Below, piece after piece: positions 29,221 to 37,771 of a stretch of DNA of 64,000 nt (the stretch's first letter is position 1; every line of letters begins with the position of its first letter). This stretch comes from AWTP1-13 sp963832445. GTDB taxonomy: Bacteria > Pseudomonadota > Alphaproteobacteria > Rhizobiales > Hyphomicrobiaceae. The translations under genes and the position numbers were made by a program. The notes beneath the pieces are model-generated. The model was not told the origin of the DNA. It was given only the letters and a program-made list of their open reading frames with translations, and searched no databases. Location: assembly GCA_963832445.1 (NCBI GenBank), contig CAWHUM010000026.1, forward strand, positions 62,001-126,000, written 5' to 3'.

Positions 29221-29970
29221 ATGGAAACCAAGATCAGCGAGATCGCCCAAGGCATCTATCGTCTGTCGACCTATGTGCCGGATATCGCCCCGCCGGCCGG
29301 CTTCACCTTCAATCAGTTCCTGATCATGGGCGACGAGCCGCTGATGTTCCACACCGGCTTGCGCAAGATGTTCCCGCTCAACCGCGATGCGCTGAGCCGC
29401 ATCATTTCCCCTGAGCGCCTGCGCTGGATTGCCTTCGGCCACTACGAGGCCGACGAGTGCGGCGCCATGAACGAGTGGCTGGCGGTTGCACCCAATGCCG
29501 AGGTGGCTCACGGGCAGACCGGGGTCATGGTGTCGCTCAACGATATGGCCGACCGCGCTCCGCGCGTGCTGCAGAACGGCGAGACCATCGATCTCGGCGG
29601 TGGCAAGCGGGTCCGCTACATCGACACGCCGCACACCCCGCACGGCTGGGACGCCGGCGTGATGTTCGAGGAGTCGACCGGCACCCTGCTGTGCGGCGAT
29701 CTCTTCACCCAGCTCGGCGATGGCCCGGCCCTGACCCAGGGCGATGTGGTCGGCCCGGCGATCGCCGGCGAGGATCTGTTCCAGTACTCGAGCCTCAATC
29801 CGAGCATGGGCGCGACCCTCCGCGGCTTGGCAAAGTTCGCCCCGCGCACGCTCGCCCTCATGCACGGCCCGTCGTTTGCGGGCGACGGCGCGGCGGCGCT
29901 CAATGCACTGGCCGCCGACTACGACCGCCGCACGGCGAGGCACCGGTTCGCGGCCGCCGAGGCGGCATAG
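29221..29970 (+). CDS. Stand-alone diiron metallo-beta-lactamase-fold (ODP-like) protein
   Basis: 249 residues, ATG 29221 with TGGAGAAAGTC. The flavodiiron-type ligand set is complete: H74-x-E76-x-D78 in FGHYEADECG, H138/H141 in TPHTPHGWD, D160 in LLCGDLF and H215 in ALMHGP. In flavodiiron proteins this domain reduces O2 or NO, with electrons from a fused flavodoxin domain. Here no flavodoxin is fused or adjacent, but a cytochrome c lies just upstream. Role as an O2/NO sensor or reductase is inference. Confidence 0.85.
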   Translation: METKISEIAQGIYRLSTYVPDIAPPAGFTFNQFLIMGDEPLMFHTGLRKMFPLNRDALSRIISPERLRWIAFGHYEADECGAMNEWLAVAPNAEVAHGQTGVMVSLNDMADRAPRVLQNGETIDLGGGKRVRYIDTPHTPHGWDAGVMFEESTGTLLCGDLFTQLGDGPALTQGDVVGPAIAGEDLFQYSSLNPSMGATLRGLAKFAPRTLALMHGPSFAGDGAAALNALAADYDRRTARHRFAAAEAA

Positions 29971-29984
29971 CAAAGCGAATAGAG

Positions 29985-30224
29985 ATGATCATGAGCACGA
30001 TTTCGAGCACTGCTGACCGGCGCACAGACGCCGGCAGCAATTCTCTGACAACAGTGGCGGCGGTCACGGCGGCGACTAAGCGCCTGTGGGTGGCCTACTT
30101 CACCTGGCGCGTCGAGCAAGGCGCGATCGCGCTCCTGCGCTCCATGAACGACCAGGAGCTGAAAGACATGGGGCTCGCCCGCGCGGAGATCGCGAGCGTC
30201 GTCCGGGGTGCCGGGGCGCGGTAG
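29985..30224 (+). CDS. DUF1127 small protein
   Basis: 79 residues. The C-terminal 45 residues match the DUF1127 motif: WVAYFTWRVEQGAIALLRSMNDQELKDMGLARAEI, ending basic. Such short Arg-rich proteins in alphaproteobacteria are linked to RNA turnover and phosphate or carbon metabolism. Start ATG 29985, with a second ATG two codons later. Its 3' half is overlapped antisense by the reading frame of the LLM gene. Confidence 0.85.
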   Translation: MIMSTISSTADRRTDAGSNSLTTVAAVTAATKRLWVAYFTWRVEQGAIALLRSMNDQELKDMGLARAEIASVVRGAGAR

Positions 30225-31298
30225 CGCGGCTGGTCCGAGGCCTTGGCCTCCGGCAACGCAAGGGTCAGCGCCAACCCAGCGCCAGCCGAGGCCGGGGCCA
30301 CGTGCTTCAGGATCGCCTCGATCACATGCGCGTTGTAGTCGACGCCGAGCTGATTGGGGACGGTCAGGAGCAGCGTGTCGGCCTCGGCGATGGCCTCGTC
30401 TTGCGCCAGTTGCTTGACGAGGGCGTCGGGCTCGTCGGCGTAGCTGCGGCCGAAGATCGCCCGCCTCTCCGGCTCGATGAAGCCGAACTGGTCCTGGTCC
30501 TCCCCGCCGCCGCCGAAATACGCGCGGTCGCGGTCGTCGACCAGCGCGAAGATGCTGCGGCTGACCGAGACGCGCGGGGTGCGCGTGTGGCCGGCCGCGG
30601 TCCAGGCCGCGCGGTAGGCGCGGATCTGCTCGGCCTGCTGGATGTGGAAGGGCTTGCCGCTCTCGTCGAACTTCAAGCGTCGAGCTTTGCAGGTTCATGC
30701 CGAGCTTGGCCGCCCACTCGGCGGTGGCGTTGGTCGCCGCACCCCACCAGATGCGCTCGCGCAGGCCTTCCGAGTGCGGCTCGACGCGCAGCAGGCCGGG
30801 CGGGTTCGGGAACATGGGCCGCGGGTTGGGCTTGGCGAAGCCCTGGCCGCGCAGCACGTCGAGGAAGACCTCGGCGTGGCGCCGGGCCATGTCGGCGTCG
30901 GTCTCGCCCTCGGCCGGCTGGTAGCCGAAGTAGCGCCACCCGTCGATCACCTGCTCGGGCGACCCGCGGCTGATGCCGAGCTGCAGCCGGCCGCCGGCGA
31001 TGATGTCGGCGGCACCCGCGTCCTCGGCCATGTACAGCGGGTTCTCGTAGCGCATGTCGATGACCGCCGTGCCGATCTCGATGCGCTTGGTCCTCGCGCC
31101 GACCGCCGCCAGCAGCGGGAACGGCGAGCCGAGCTGGCGGGCGAAGTGATGCACGCGGAAGTACGCCCCGTCCACGCCGAGCTGCTCGGCCGCGACGGCC
31201 AGGTCGATCGACTGCAGAAGCGCGTCGGACGCGGAGCGCGTTTTGGATTGCGGCGAGGGCGACCAGTGCCCGAACGACAGGAAGCCGATCTTCTTCAT
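30095..31298 (-). CDS. Luciferase-like monooxygenase, second, frameshifted
   Basis: About 380 residues from MKKIGFLSFGHWSP. Blocks: SIDLAVAAEQLGVDGAYFRVHHFARQLGSPFPLLAAVGARTKR region, DIIAGGRLQLGISRGSPEQVIDGW, and after a break near 30680 AYRAAWTAAGHTRTPRVSVSRSIF, FIEPERRAIFGRSYADEPD. The final 40 codons (after HVIEAILKHVAP) are low-complexity and lie antisense to the DUF1127 gene; another indel there is likely and the real stop is probably near 30230. FMN-dependent oxygenase of unknown substrate, transcribed toward the DUF1127 gene. Confidence 0.82.
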
Positions 31299-31345
31299 GG
31301 GTACCGATGTGAGCTGTGGGTCGACTCCGGCAGTGCAGAGCCGCT

Positions 31346-31435
31346 GTCATACCGGGGCTTGTCCCCGGTATCCAGCCAACCACGAGCGCTGGAGTCGGCT
31401 GTGGGTTGGATCCCGGCGACAAGCGCCAGGATGAC
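31346..31435. repeat. Intergenic inverted repeat of the GTCATxCCGGGGCTTGTCCC type
   Basis: Left half GTCATACCGGGGCTTGTCCC at 31346, right half ends GGATCCCGGCGACAAGCG...ATGAC at 31435. The outer arms (GTCAT/ATGAC) and the inner CTTGTC/GACAAG segments pair, making an imperfect 90-bp hairpin. This sequence type is dispersed in rhizobial and related genomes. It fills the gap between the LLM gene and atpF. Confidence 0.75.
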
Positions 31436-31463
31436 AACGGTGGTCACCGTCTGAGTTACACTA

Positions 31464-31949
31464 CTAATTCAGGCGGCCCTTGAGGCTGCGGATGGTGTCG
31501 TCGATCAGCGCGGCGCCGCCGGCGCCGGCCGCCTTCTCGCGCAGCACCCGCTCTGCCGCAGCGATCGCCATGTCGACGGCGGCGGCGCGCACATCGTCGA
31601 CGGCCTGCGCTTCCGCGCGGGCGATCTTCTCCTCGGCCTGCCGGGTGCGCCGCTCCAGCGTCTCGGCGAGCGCCGCGCGGGTCTCCTCGGCATATGTCTG
31701 CGCCTCGCGGCGGGCCTGCTCGACGATGGCGTCGGCCTCCTGCCCGGCGTTGCGATGCTTCTTCTGGTAGTCGGCGAGCAGGCTCTGCGCCTCCTCGCGC
31801 AGGCGGCGGGCCTCGTCGAGCTCCTTGCGGATGGCGGCTGCTCGGTCGTCCAGCGCCTTGGCGATCAGCGCCGGCACCTTGTAGTAGAGGAGGACGAGAA
31901 AGAAGAGGACGAACGAGACGCCCACCCAGAATTCGGCCGACTTCAGCAT
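31464..31949 (-). CDS. atpF: ATP synthase F0 subunit b
   Basis: 161 residues: one N-terminal membrane helix (EFWVGVSFVLFFLVLLYYKVP) then a long Ala/Glu/Arg-rich coiled coil (KALDDRAAAIRKELDEARRLREEAQ) typical of the peripheral stalk. Last gene of the F0 operon. The divergent b-type partner b' is directly upstream, 14 bp away. Confidence 0.96.
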   Translation of the reverse strand: MLKSAEFWVGVSFVLFFLVLLYYKVPALIAKALDDRAAAIRKELDEARRLREEAQSLLADYQKKHRNAGQEADAIVEQARREAQTYAEETRAALAETLERRTRQAEEKIARAEAQAVDDVRAAAVDMAIAAAERVLREKAAGAGGAALIDDTIRSLKGRLN

Positions 31950-31963
31950 CGCACCTTATTCCT

Positions 31964-32509
31964 TCACTCCGCCGCGCGCGGCACGAGCGCGCGCTGCACC
32001 TCGTCGCGGGGCACTTCTTTGCCGAGCAACTTGGCGACCACCGCGGCTGCTGTGTCGGCGGCGATCTCCCCGACATTGGCCATGGCCTTGGCCTTGCTCT
32101 GGGCGATCTGCGCCTCCGCTTCCGCGAGCTTCTCGGCGATGCGGGCGTCGACGGCCGCACGCTGCTTGTCGACCTCGACGGCCACTTCATCGCGCATGGT
32201 CTTGGCGATGGCGTTGCCCTTGGCGCGCGCTTCCGCCAAGGCCTGCTCGTAAGTGGCCAGCGCCTGCGCCGTCTCGGCCTTGAGCTTCTCGGCCTTTTCC
32301 AGATCGCGCTGGATGCGGTCGCGCCGCTCCTCGATCACCTCGCCGACACGGGGCAGCGCGAAGCGCTTGAGCAGCAGGTAGAGCAGGCCGAAGGTCAGCG
32401 CCAGCCAGACCAGCTGGGCCGCGAAGGTCCCAGCATCGAGCGGCGAGAACACCTTGGCGTGTCCTGCGTCCGGATGGCCGGCCTGGCCGGTGGTGACTTT
32501 TTCAGCCAT
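31964..32509 (-). CDS. atpF': ATP synthase F0 subunit b'
   Basis: 181 residues with an N-terminal extension (AEKVTTGQAGHPDAGHAKVFSP), a membrane helix (LVWLALTFGLLYLLLKRFALP) and a coiled coil (VIEERRDRIQRDLEKAEKLKAE). Having both b and b' is characteristic of alphaproteobacteria and photosynthetic bacteria. The two form a heterodimeric stalk. Lies 28 bp after atpE. Confidence 0.95.
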   Translation of the reverse strand: MAEKVTTGQAGHPDAGHAKVFSPLDAGTFAAQLVWLALTFGLLYLLLKRFALPRVGEVIEERRDRIQRDLEKAEKLKAETAQALATYEQALAEARAKGNAIAKTMRDEVAVEVDKQRAAVDARIAEKLAEAEAQIAQSKAKAMANVGEIAADTAAAVVAKLLGKEVPRDEVQRALVPRAAE

Positions 32510-32537
32510 AGCTCAGTATCCAGCTATCTGTCGCCTG

Positions 32538-32765
32538 TTATACGGCAAACAGCAGCAGGAAGGCGATCAGCAGGGCGAAGATGCCGAGCGCTTCGGTCAC
32601 GGCGAAGCCGAAGATCAGGCGTCCGAACTGCCCGTCTGCGGCCGAGGGGTTGCGCAGCGCGCCCTGCAGGAACTGGCCGAACAGGTTGCCGACGCCGATG
32701 GCGGCGGCTCCCGTGCCGATGGCAGCAAGGCCGGCGCCGATCAGTTTGGCGGAGGCGGGATCCAT
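32538..32765 (-). CDS. atpE: ATP synthase F0 subunit c
   Basis: 75 residues of two membrane helices: LIGAGLAAIGTGAAAIGVGNLFGQFL, loop RNPSAADGQ, then FAVTEALGIFALLIAFLLLF with the proton-carrying Glu in FAVTEALG. The ring-glycine pattern GxGxAAxGVG fits a typical proton (not sodium) ring. Starts with ATGGATCCCGCC after a good gap from atpB. Confidence 0.97.
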   Translation of the reverse strand: MDPASAKLIGAGLAAIGTGAAAIGVGNLFGQFLQGALRNPSAADGQFGRLIFGFAVTEALGIFALLIAFLLLFAV

Positions 32766-32809
32766 GAGACTGTATCTCCTGTGTTGCGTAATGAGCCTGG
32801 CGCTTCGAT

Positions 32810-33589
32810 CTAGTGCCCCGGATGCAGGGCGTCGTTGAGGTACATGCAGGTCAGCATAGTGAAGACGTAGGCCTGCAGGAATGCGACCAGAAATTCCAGC
32901 GCGGTCAGCGCGACGGCCGCGATCAGCGGCAGCGGCGCCAGCGCGGCGAACGAGCCGGCGCCGAGCAGCATCACCACGAAGCCGCCGAACACCTTGAGCG
33001 TGATGTGGCCGGCCAGCATGTTGGCGAACAGGCGCACCGAGTGGCTAACCGGGCGCGACAGGAACGAGATGATCTCGATCATCGTCACCAGCGGCAGGAT
33101 GTAGATCGGCACGCCCGAGGGCACGAACAGGTTGAAGAAGTGCAGCCCGTTCTTGGCGAAGCCGATGATCAGCACGGTGAGGAAGACGATTGCCGCGAGC
33201 GCGGCGGTAATGATGATGTGGCTCGTCACCGTGAAGGCGCCGGGGATCATGCCCAGCATGTTGCAGAAGAAGATGAACATGAAGAGCGAGAACACGAAGG
33301 GGAAGTATTTCATCCCCTCCTTGCCGATGCTGTCGCGCAGCATGTTGGCGACGAACTCGTAGGAGATCTCGGCGAGCGACTGCAGCCTGGTCGGCACCAG
33401 CGAGCGCGCTTGCGTCGCCACCATCAAAAAGCCGACGGTCAGCAGGACCGCCAGCAGCATGAAGAGCGAGGAGTTGGTGAAGGAGACATCCCAGCCGCCG
33501 ATGTTGATCGGCACGATGCGGTGGATGTCGAACTGGTGGATGGGATCGGGCATGCCGCCCACGTCCGGTCCCGCATTCGGAGCTGCCAC
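32810..33589 (-). CDS. atpB: ATP synthase F0 subunit a
   Basis: 259 residues. N-terminal PIHQFDIHRIVPI, then membrane helices; the essential Arg lies in LSRPVSHSVRLFANMLAGH and the last helix contains FLVAFLQAYVFTMLTCMYLNDALH. Together with the c ring it forms the proton channel. Operon order atpI-atpB-atpE-atpF'-atpF is complete for F0; the F1 genes are not in the window, as usual in this class. Confidence 0.97.
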   Translation of the reverse strand: MAAPNAGPDVGGMPDPIHQFDIHRIVPINIGGWDVSFTNSSLFMLLAVLLTVGFLMVATQARSLVPTRLQSLAEISYEFVANMLRDSIGKEGMKYFPFVFSLFMFIFFCNMLGMIPGAFTVTSHIIITAALAAIVFLTVLIIGFAKNGLHFFNLFVPSGVPIYILPLVTMIEIISFLSRPVSHSVRLFANMLAGHITLKVFGGFVVMLLGAGSFAALAPLPLIAAVALTALEFLVAFLQAYVFTMLTCMYLNDALHPGH

Positions 33590-33610
33590 GTCAGACCCCT
33601 GTCCGTCGCC

Positions 33611-34021
33611 TCAATCTTCCTCGTCCGGAACGCTCCGGCCGATGTTGCCACCGGTGCGCTGGGAGAAGTCCTTCTGCATGCGTTCGTAGGCGCGCAGCAC
33701 GTTGACGATGCCGGCCACGAACCCCAGCAAGAAGAACAGCAAGAACAGCCACGGCCTGCTGCCCAGCACCCAGTCCAGGCCCCAGCCGATGATGCCGCCC
33801 ACAACGACCGCGGCGACCAGCTCGGCTGCCATGCGCATGCCGTAGGCCATGCCGCGCCCGCGCATCTCGGCATCGAGATCGGCGTGCGCTTCCGCCTCAC
33901 GCTGCGCCCTGACCTTGCCCAGCCGGGCGTCGAGGTCGGCGATCCGCCCCTCGAACCGGGCTCGCTCCTCCGGGGTCATTTCCCCCGGCTCACGGCCCTG
34001 CTTTTCAGGAGGATCAGACAT
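33611..34021 (-). CDS. atpI: AtpI-type F0F1 assembly protein
   Basis: 136 residues. Start taken at the ATG ending 34021 (MSDPPEKQGREPGEMTPEERARF), preceded by GAGGATCAGAC-type spacing; the frame is open 93 bp further. A coiled segment (RIADLDARLGKVRAQREAEA) precedes two helices (VAAVVVGGIIGWGLDWVLG and WLFLLFFLLGFVAGIVNV), the AtpI/AtpZ layout. Helps assemble the c ring. First gene of the operon. Confidence 0.9.
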   Translation of the reverse strand: MSDPPEKQGREPGEMTPEERARFEGRIADLDARLGKVRAQREAEAHADLDAEMRGRGMAYGMRMAAELVAAVVVGGIIGWGLDWVLGSRPWLFLLFFLLGFVAGIVNVLRAYERMQKDFSQRTGGNIGRSVPDEED

Positions 34022-34237
34022 GAGTCGGGCGTCCTCGGCGGCAGGCGAGAAACCAACACCCACTGGGGCCTTCGAACGCGGCCGCACCATACGGAGACCC
34101 CCCTGGGGTGTCAAGGAATGCGGGGCGCCGCCAACATGTTACATGGGTGACAAAAACGACAGTTGCTCAGCGATGCGACAATTGGACCGTTGCTTGGTCA
34201 GTACTTCTCCGTAGTGGCCGCCGCCGTGACTGCCGCC

Positions 34238-37200
34238 TCAGGCCGCGACGGTGAACTTCTGCGCCGTCTCGAGGTCGACCGAGACGAGCTGGCTCACGCC
34301 CTTCTCGGCCATGGTGACACCGAACAGGCGGTTCATGCGCGACATGGTCATGGGGTGGTGGGTGATGACCAGGAAGCGGGTGGCGGTGTCGGCCGACATC
34401 TTATCCAGCAGCGTGCAGAAGCGGTCGACGTTGGCGTCGTCGAGCGGCGCGTCGACCTCGTCCAGCACGCAGATCGGCGAAGGGTTGGTGAGGAACACGG
34501 CAAAGATCAGCGCCATGGCGGTGAGCGACTGCTCGCCGCCCGAGAGCAGCGACAGGGTCACCGGCTTCTTGCCGGGCGGCTTGGCGACGATCTCGAGCCC
34601 GCTTTCCAACGGGTCCTCGGCCTCGATCATCTGCAGCCTGGCCTCGCCGCCGCCGAAGAGGGTGGTGAACAGCGAACGGAAGTGGCCGTCGACGGCGTCG
34701 AAGGCGCCCTTGAGGCGGCTCTCGCCCTCGGAGTTGATGTCGGCGATGCCGGCGCGCAGCTTGGCGATCGCGGCCTCGACGTCGAGTTTCTCCTTGTTCA
34801 TGCCGTCGTACTGGGCGGAGAGAGCGGTGAGGTCCTCGTCCGCCTGCAGATTGACGCCGCCGAGGCGCTCGCGGTCGGCCTTGAGGCGCAGCAATTGACC
34901 GTCCGCATCCTCGAGCGCGGGCAGCGGCGCGTCGGCGGGAAACTCGGCGAGCGCCAGGCAGCCTTCCGGCGCGCAGCCCAGCGTGTCGCGGATCTTGCGC
35001 GCCTCCTCGCTGCGGCGGGCGCGGGCCCCTTCCAGCATCGCCTCGGCGCGCGCGCGTGATTCCCGCTCGTCGGCAACGACACCCTGGGAGGCGCGCAAGG
35101 CCTGCGCCGCCTCGCGATGCGCGCTGTCGGCCTCGGCCAGCGCGTCGGCGGCAGCCTCGCGGTCGGCCTCGGCCTTGTTGAGCTCCGTCAGCAATTTCTG
35201 GCGCTGCTGCTCCACCATCTTGGGCAGGCTCGCCAGCCGCTCGATCTCAGGTCTAGCCTCGCCGATGCGCTGATCGAGCGTGGCGATCTGCTGCTTGGCG
35301 CCCGCTGACCGTGTGGTCCAGCGCTCGCACTCGGCGGTCAGCGCCGCCTGCCGCTCGGTGCGGGCGCGGTGCTCGCGCTCGAGCGTGATGAGCTCGGTCT
35401 TGGCCTCGCTCACCTCGAACCTGAGCTTGGCTGCCGACTTCTGGGCAGCGTCGAGGTCGGCCTCCAGCGGCTCGGTGTTGCCGAGCGCGGCGGCGGCCGC
35501 CTCGGTCTCGGCGAGCAGCGCACGCGCCTCGGCAAAAGCCTCCTGCCCACGTTCCTTGGCGTCGGCGACGCCGGCGAGCTTGGACTCGGTCTCGCGCGCC
35601 TGCTTCTCCATGGCGGTGAGCAGCTCGCGCGTCCCGGCGAGCTGGCTTTGACACTCGCGCCAGTGCTGGCGAAGCCGGCGCTCCCCGACTTGCGCAGCCC
35701 GCAATTGCTCCGCTGCCTGCTCGGCCTCGCCGCGGGCCTTGTCGGCGGCCTGGCGCTGCACCTCCTCCTGGCCGGCCAGGATGCCGAGACGGCTGCGCTC
35801 CTTGAGGCGGCTTGCGGCAGCCAGCGCGCCCTGGGCGGCGGCGACGAAACCGTCCCAGCGCCACAGGTCGCCCTCGATGGAGACGAGACGCTGGCCAGGC
35901 TTCAGCACCTTTTGCAGGCGGGCGCCGTCGGTGCGGCGCACCACGCCGATCTGCTGCAGGCGCCGGGCAAGCTCGGGCGGACCGACAACCTGTGCGGCGA
36001 GCGGCTCGGTGCCCCGCGGCAACGCCGCATCGGGCGCGGCCGGCAGGTTGAGCGACCAGCGCACCGGCGCCTCGGCTGCGGTGGGTGCGTCGAGATCGTC
36101 GCCCAGCGCTGCGGCCAGCGCCAGCTCGTAGCCCGTCGCCACCTTGACGGCATCTAGAACCGGGGGGAGCGCGCTGTCGCCCGCGGGCTTCAGCAGCTTC
36201 GCCAGCGTCTCCACCTCGGTCTTGAGCTGGCCAGCGGTGAGGCTCACCTCTGCCGCCACCTCGCTCTTGGCAGTAGCCTCCGCCGCCGCAGCCTGCACGG
36301 CCGTCTCGGCGACGACGGTCTCAGCCTCGATGCCAGCGATTTCGGCCATCAGCTTCTGGCCGGCTTCGGTGGTGGCCCTGAGCTTTGAGGCGTCGGGCGC
36401 TTTGCCGATGATCTCGCGTGTCTGCGCCTCGAGCGCCGCCATCTGACGCCCGAGCTTGAGCACGCGCTCCTGCCGCTCGCGCAGCTGGGCGTCGGTCGCC
36501 TGTCGCTTGGCGCGAGCGTCGGCGACGGCAGTGGTGAGCTCGCCGAGCCGCGCCTCGGCAACGCTAAGGGTCGCGACCGAGTGATCGTAGGCGGTGAGCG
36601 CCTTCTGCTCGAAGGTTCCGGCGAGCTTGTCGGTGCTGGCGAGCAACTCCTTCTCGCCGGTGAGCCGCGCCAGCGTCTCCTCGGCCTCGGCGATCAGCGC
36701 TTCCTCGCGGGCGCGATCACGCATCAGCTGCTCGACGCGCGCCTCCAGCTCCTGCCGCCGTTCGGCGTTGCGCTGCGCCTCGCGCTCGAGATTCTCCTGC
36801 TCGACCTTGAAGCGGTGCAGAACCGCGGCCTTGGTTGCCTCCTGATCGCGCAAGGGCTGGATGCGCTCGGCGGCTTCCGCTTCGGCGCGCATCGCGGCAG
36901 CTTCGGCCGCCGTCGCCCGCGCCACCCTGGCGAGCGCCTCGGCGAGGTCCGCCTCTCCGCTTTCGACCTGGGCGTGCGCTTCGGTCCAGCGCAGATGCAG
37001 GACCACGGCGTCCAGCTTGCGGATCTCGGTTGAAAGCTCCTTGTAGCGCCGCGCCTGCCGTGCCTGCCGCTTGAGGCTTTCGATCTGCGAGTTGAGCTGG
37101 CCCAGGATATCGTTGAGCCGCGCCAGGTTGCTCTCAGCCGCCCGAAGCCGCAGTTCCGCCTCGTGCCTGCGGCTGTGCAGCCCCGCAATTCCCGCGGCAT

Positions 37201-37696
37201 CCTCCAGGATGCGGCGGCGCTGATCGGGCTTGGCGTTGACGATCTCGGCGATCTGCCCCTGCCGCACCAGCGCGGGAGAACGCGCTCCCGTTGCCGCGTC
37301 CTCGAACAGGATGCGCACGTCGCGGGCGCGCACCTCCTTGCTGTTGATGCGATAGGCCGAGCCCGCCTCCCGCTCGATGCGGCGGGTTACGTCCAGGGTG
37401 TCGTGACCGTTGAACTCGGCCGGGGCCTTGCGGTCCGTGTTGTCGATCTGGATCGTCACTTCCGCGTTGTTGCGCGGCGGGCGGGCGGTGGTGCCGCTGA
37501 AGATGACATCGTCCATGGCGGCGGCCCGCATGCTCTTGTGCGAGGTCTCGCCCATCACCCAGCGCAAGGCTTCGAGCAGGTTGGACTTGCCGCAACCGTT
37601 GGGCCCCACCACGCCCGTGAGACCCTTCTCGATGATGAGGTCGGTCGGCTCGACGAACGACTTGAAGCCGATGAGCCGGAGCCGTTTGATATGCAT
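34238..37696 (-). CDS. smc: Chromosome segregation ATPase SMC
   Basis: 1152 residues from MHIKRLRLIGFKSF; an upstream in-frame ATG at 37744 is unlikely. Walker A GPNGCGKSN (31-39), long coiled coils with a hinge around residue 500-650 (GYELALAAALGDDL, PLAAQVVGPPELARRLQQIG), signature LSGGEQSLTAMALIFA and Walker B PICVLDEVDAPLDDANVDRF near the end. ATP-driven DNA loop extrusion with ScpA/ScpB. Completely intact across 3.5 kb, which argues that the nearby frameshifts in other regions reflect uneven sequence quality. Followed by a 216-bp gap before atpI. Confidence 0.97.
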   Translation of the reverse strand: MHIKRLRLIGFKSFVEPTDLIIEKGLTGVVGPNGCGKSNLLEALRWVMGETSHKSMRAAAMDDVIFSGTTARPPRNNAEVTIQIDNTDRKAPAEFNGHDTLDVTRRIEREAGSAYRINSKEVRARDVRILFEDAATGARSPALVRQGQIAEIVNAKPDQRRRILEDAAGIAGLHSRRHEAELRLRAAESNLARLNDILGQLNSQIESLKRQARQARRYKELSTEIRKLDAVVLHLRWTEAHAQVESGEADLAEALARVARATAAEAAAMRAEAEAAERIQPLRDQEATKAAVLHRFKVEQENLEREAQRNAERRQELEARVEQLMRDRAREEALIAEAEETLARLTGEKELLASTDKLAGTFEQKALTAYDHSVATLSVAEARLGELTTAVADARAKRQATDAQLRERQERVLKLGRQMAALEAQTREIIGKAPDASKLRATTEAGQKLMAEIAGIEAETVVAETAVQAAAAEATAKSEVAAEVSLTAGQLKTEVETLAKLLKPAGDSALPPVLDAVKVATGYELALAAALGDDLDAPTAAEAPVRWSLNLPAAPDAALPRGTEPLAAQVVGPPELARRLQQIGVVRRTDGARLQKVLKPGQRLVSIEGDLWRWDGFVAAAQGALAAASRLKERSRLGILAGQEEVQRQAADKARGEAEQAAEQLRAAQVGERRLRQHWRECQSQLAGTRELLTAMEKQARETESKLAGVADAKERGQEAFAEARALLAETEAAAAALGNTEPLEADLDAAQKSAAKLRFEVSEAKTELITLEREHRARTERQAALTAECERWTTRSAGAKQQIATLDQRIGEARPEIERLASLPKMVEQQRQKLLTELNKAEADREAAADALAEADSAHREAAQALRASQGVVADERESRARAEAMLEGARARRSEEARKIRDTLGCAPEGCLALAEFPADAPLPALEDADGQLLRLKADRERLGGVNLQADEDLTALSAQYDGMNKEKLDVEAAIAKLRAGIADINSEGESRLKGAFDAVDGHFRSLFTTLFGGGEARLQMIEAEDPLESGLEIVAKPPGKKPVTLSLLSGGEQSLTAMALIFAVFLTNPSPICVLDEVDAPLDDANVDRFCTLLDKMSADTATRFLVITHHPMTMSRMNRLFGVTMAEKGVSQLVSVDLETAQKFTVAA

Positions 37697-37771
37697 CGGA
37701 CTTGCTTTTCCCTCGGGACTTGCGGGAACTCGAACGCGCGCCACCCTACGCCGGCGCGACGGGACGCGAGA

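Noticed and set aside
32813..34150. A 445-codon plus-strand frame opposite atpB and atpI
   Set aside because: Low-complexity His/Glu/Arg-rich translation with no family match; antisense shadow of the atp genes.
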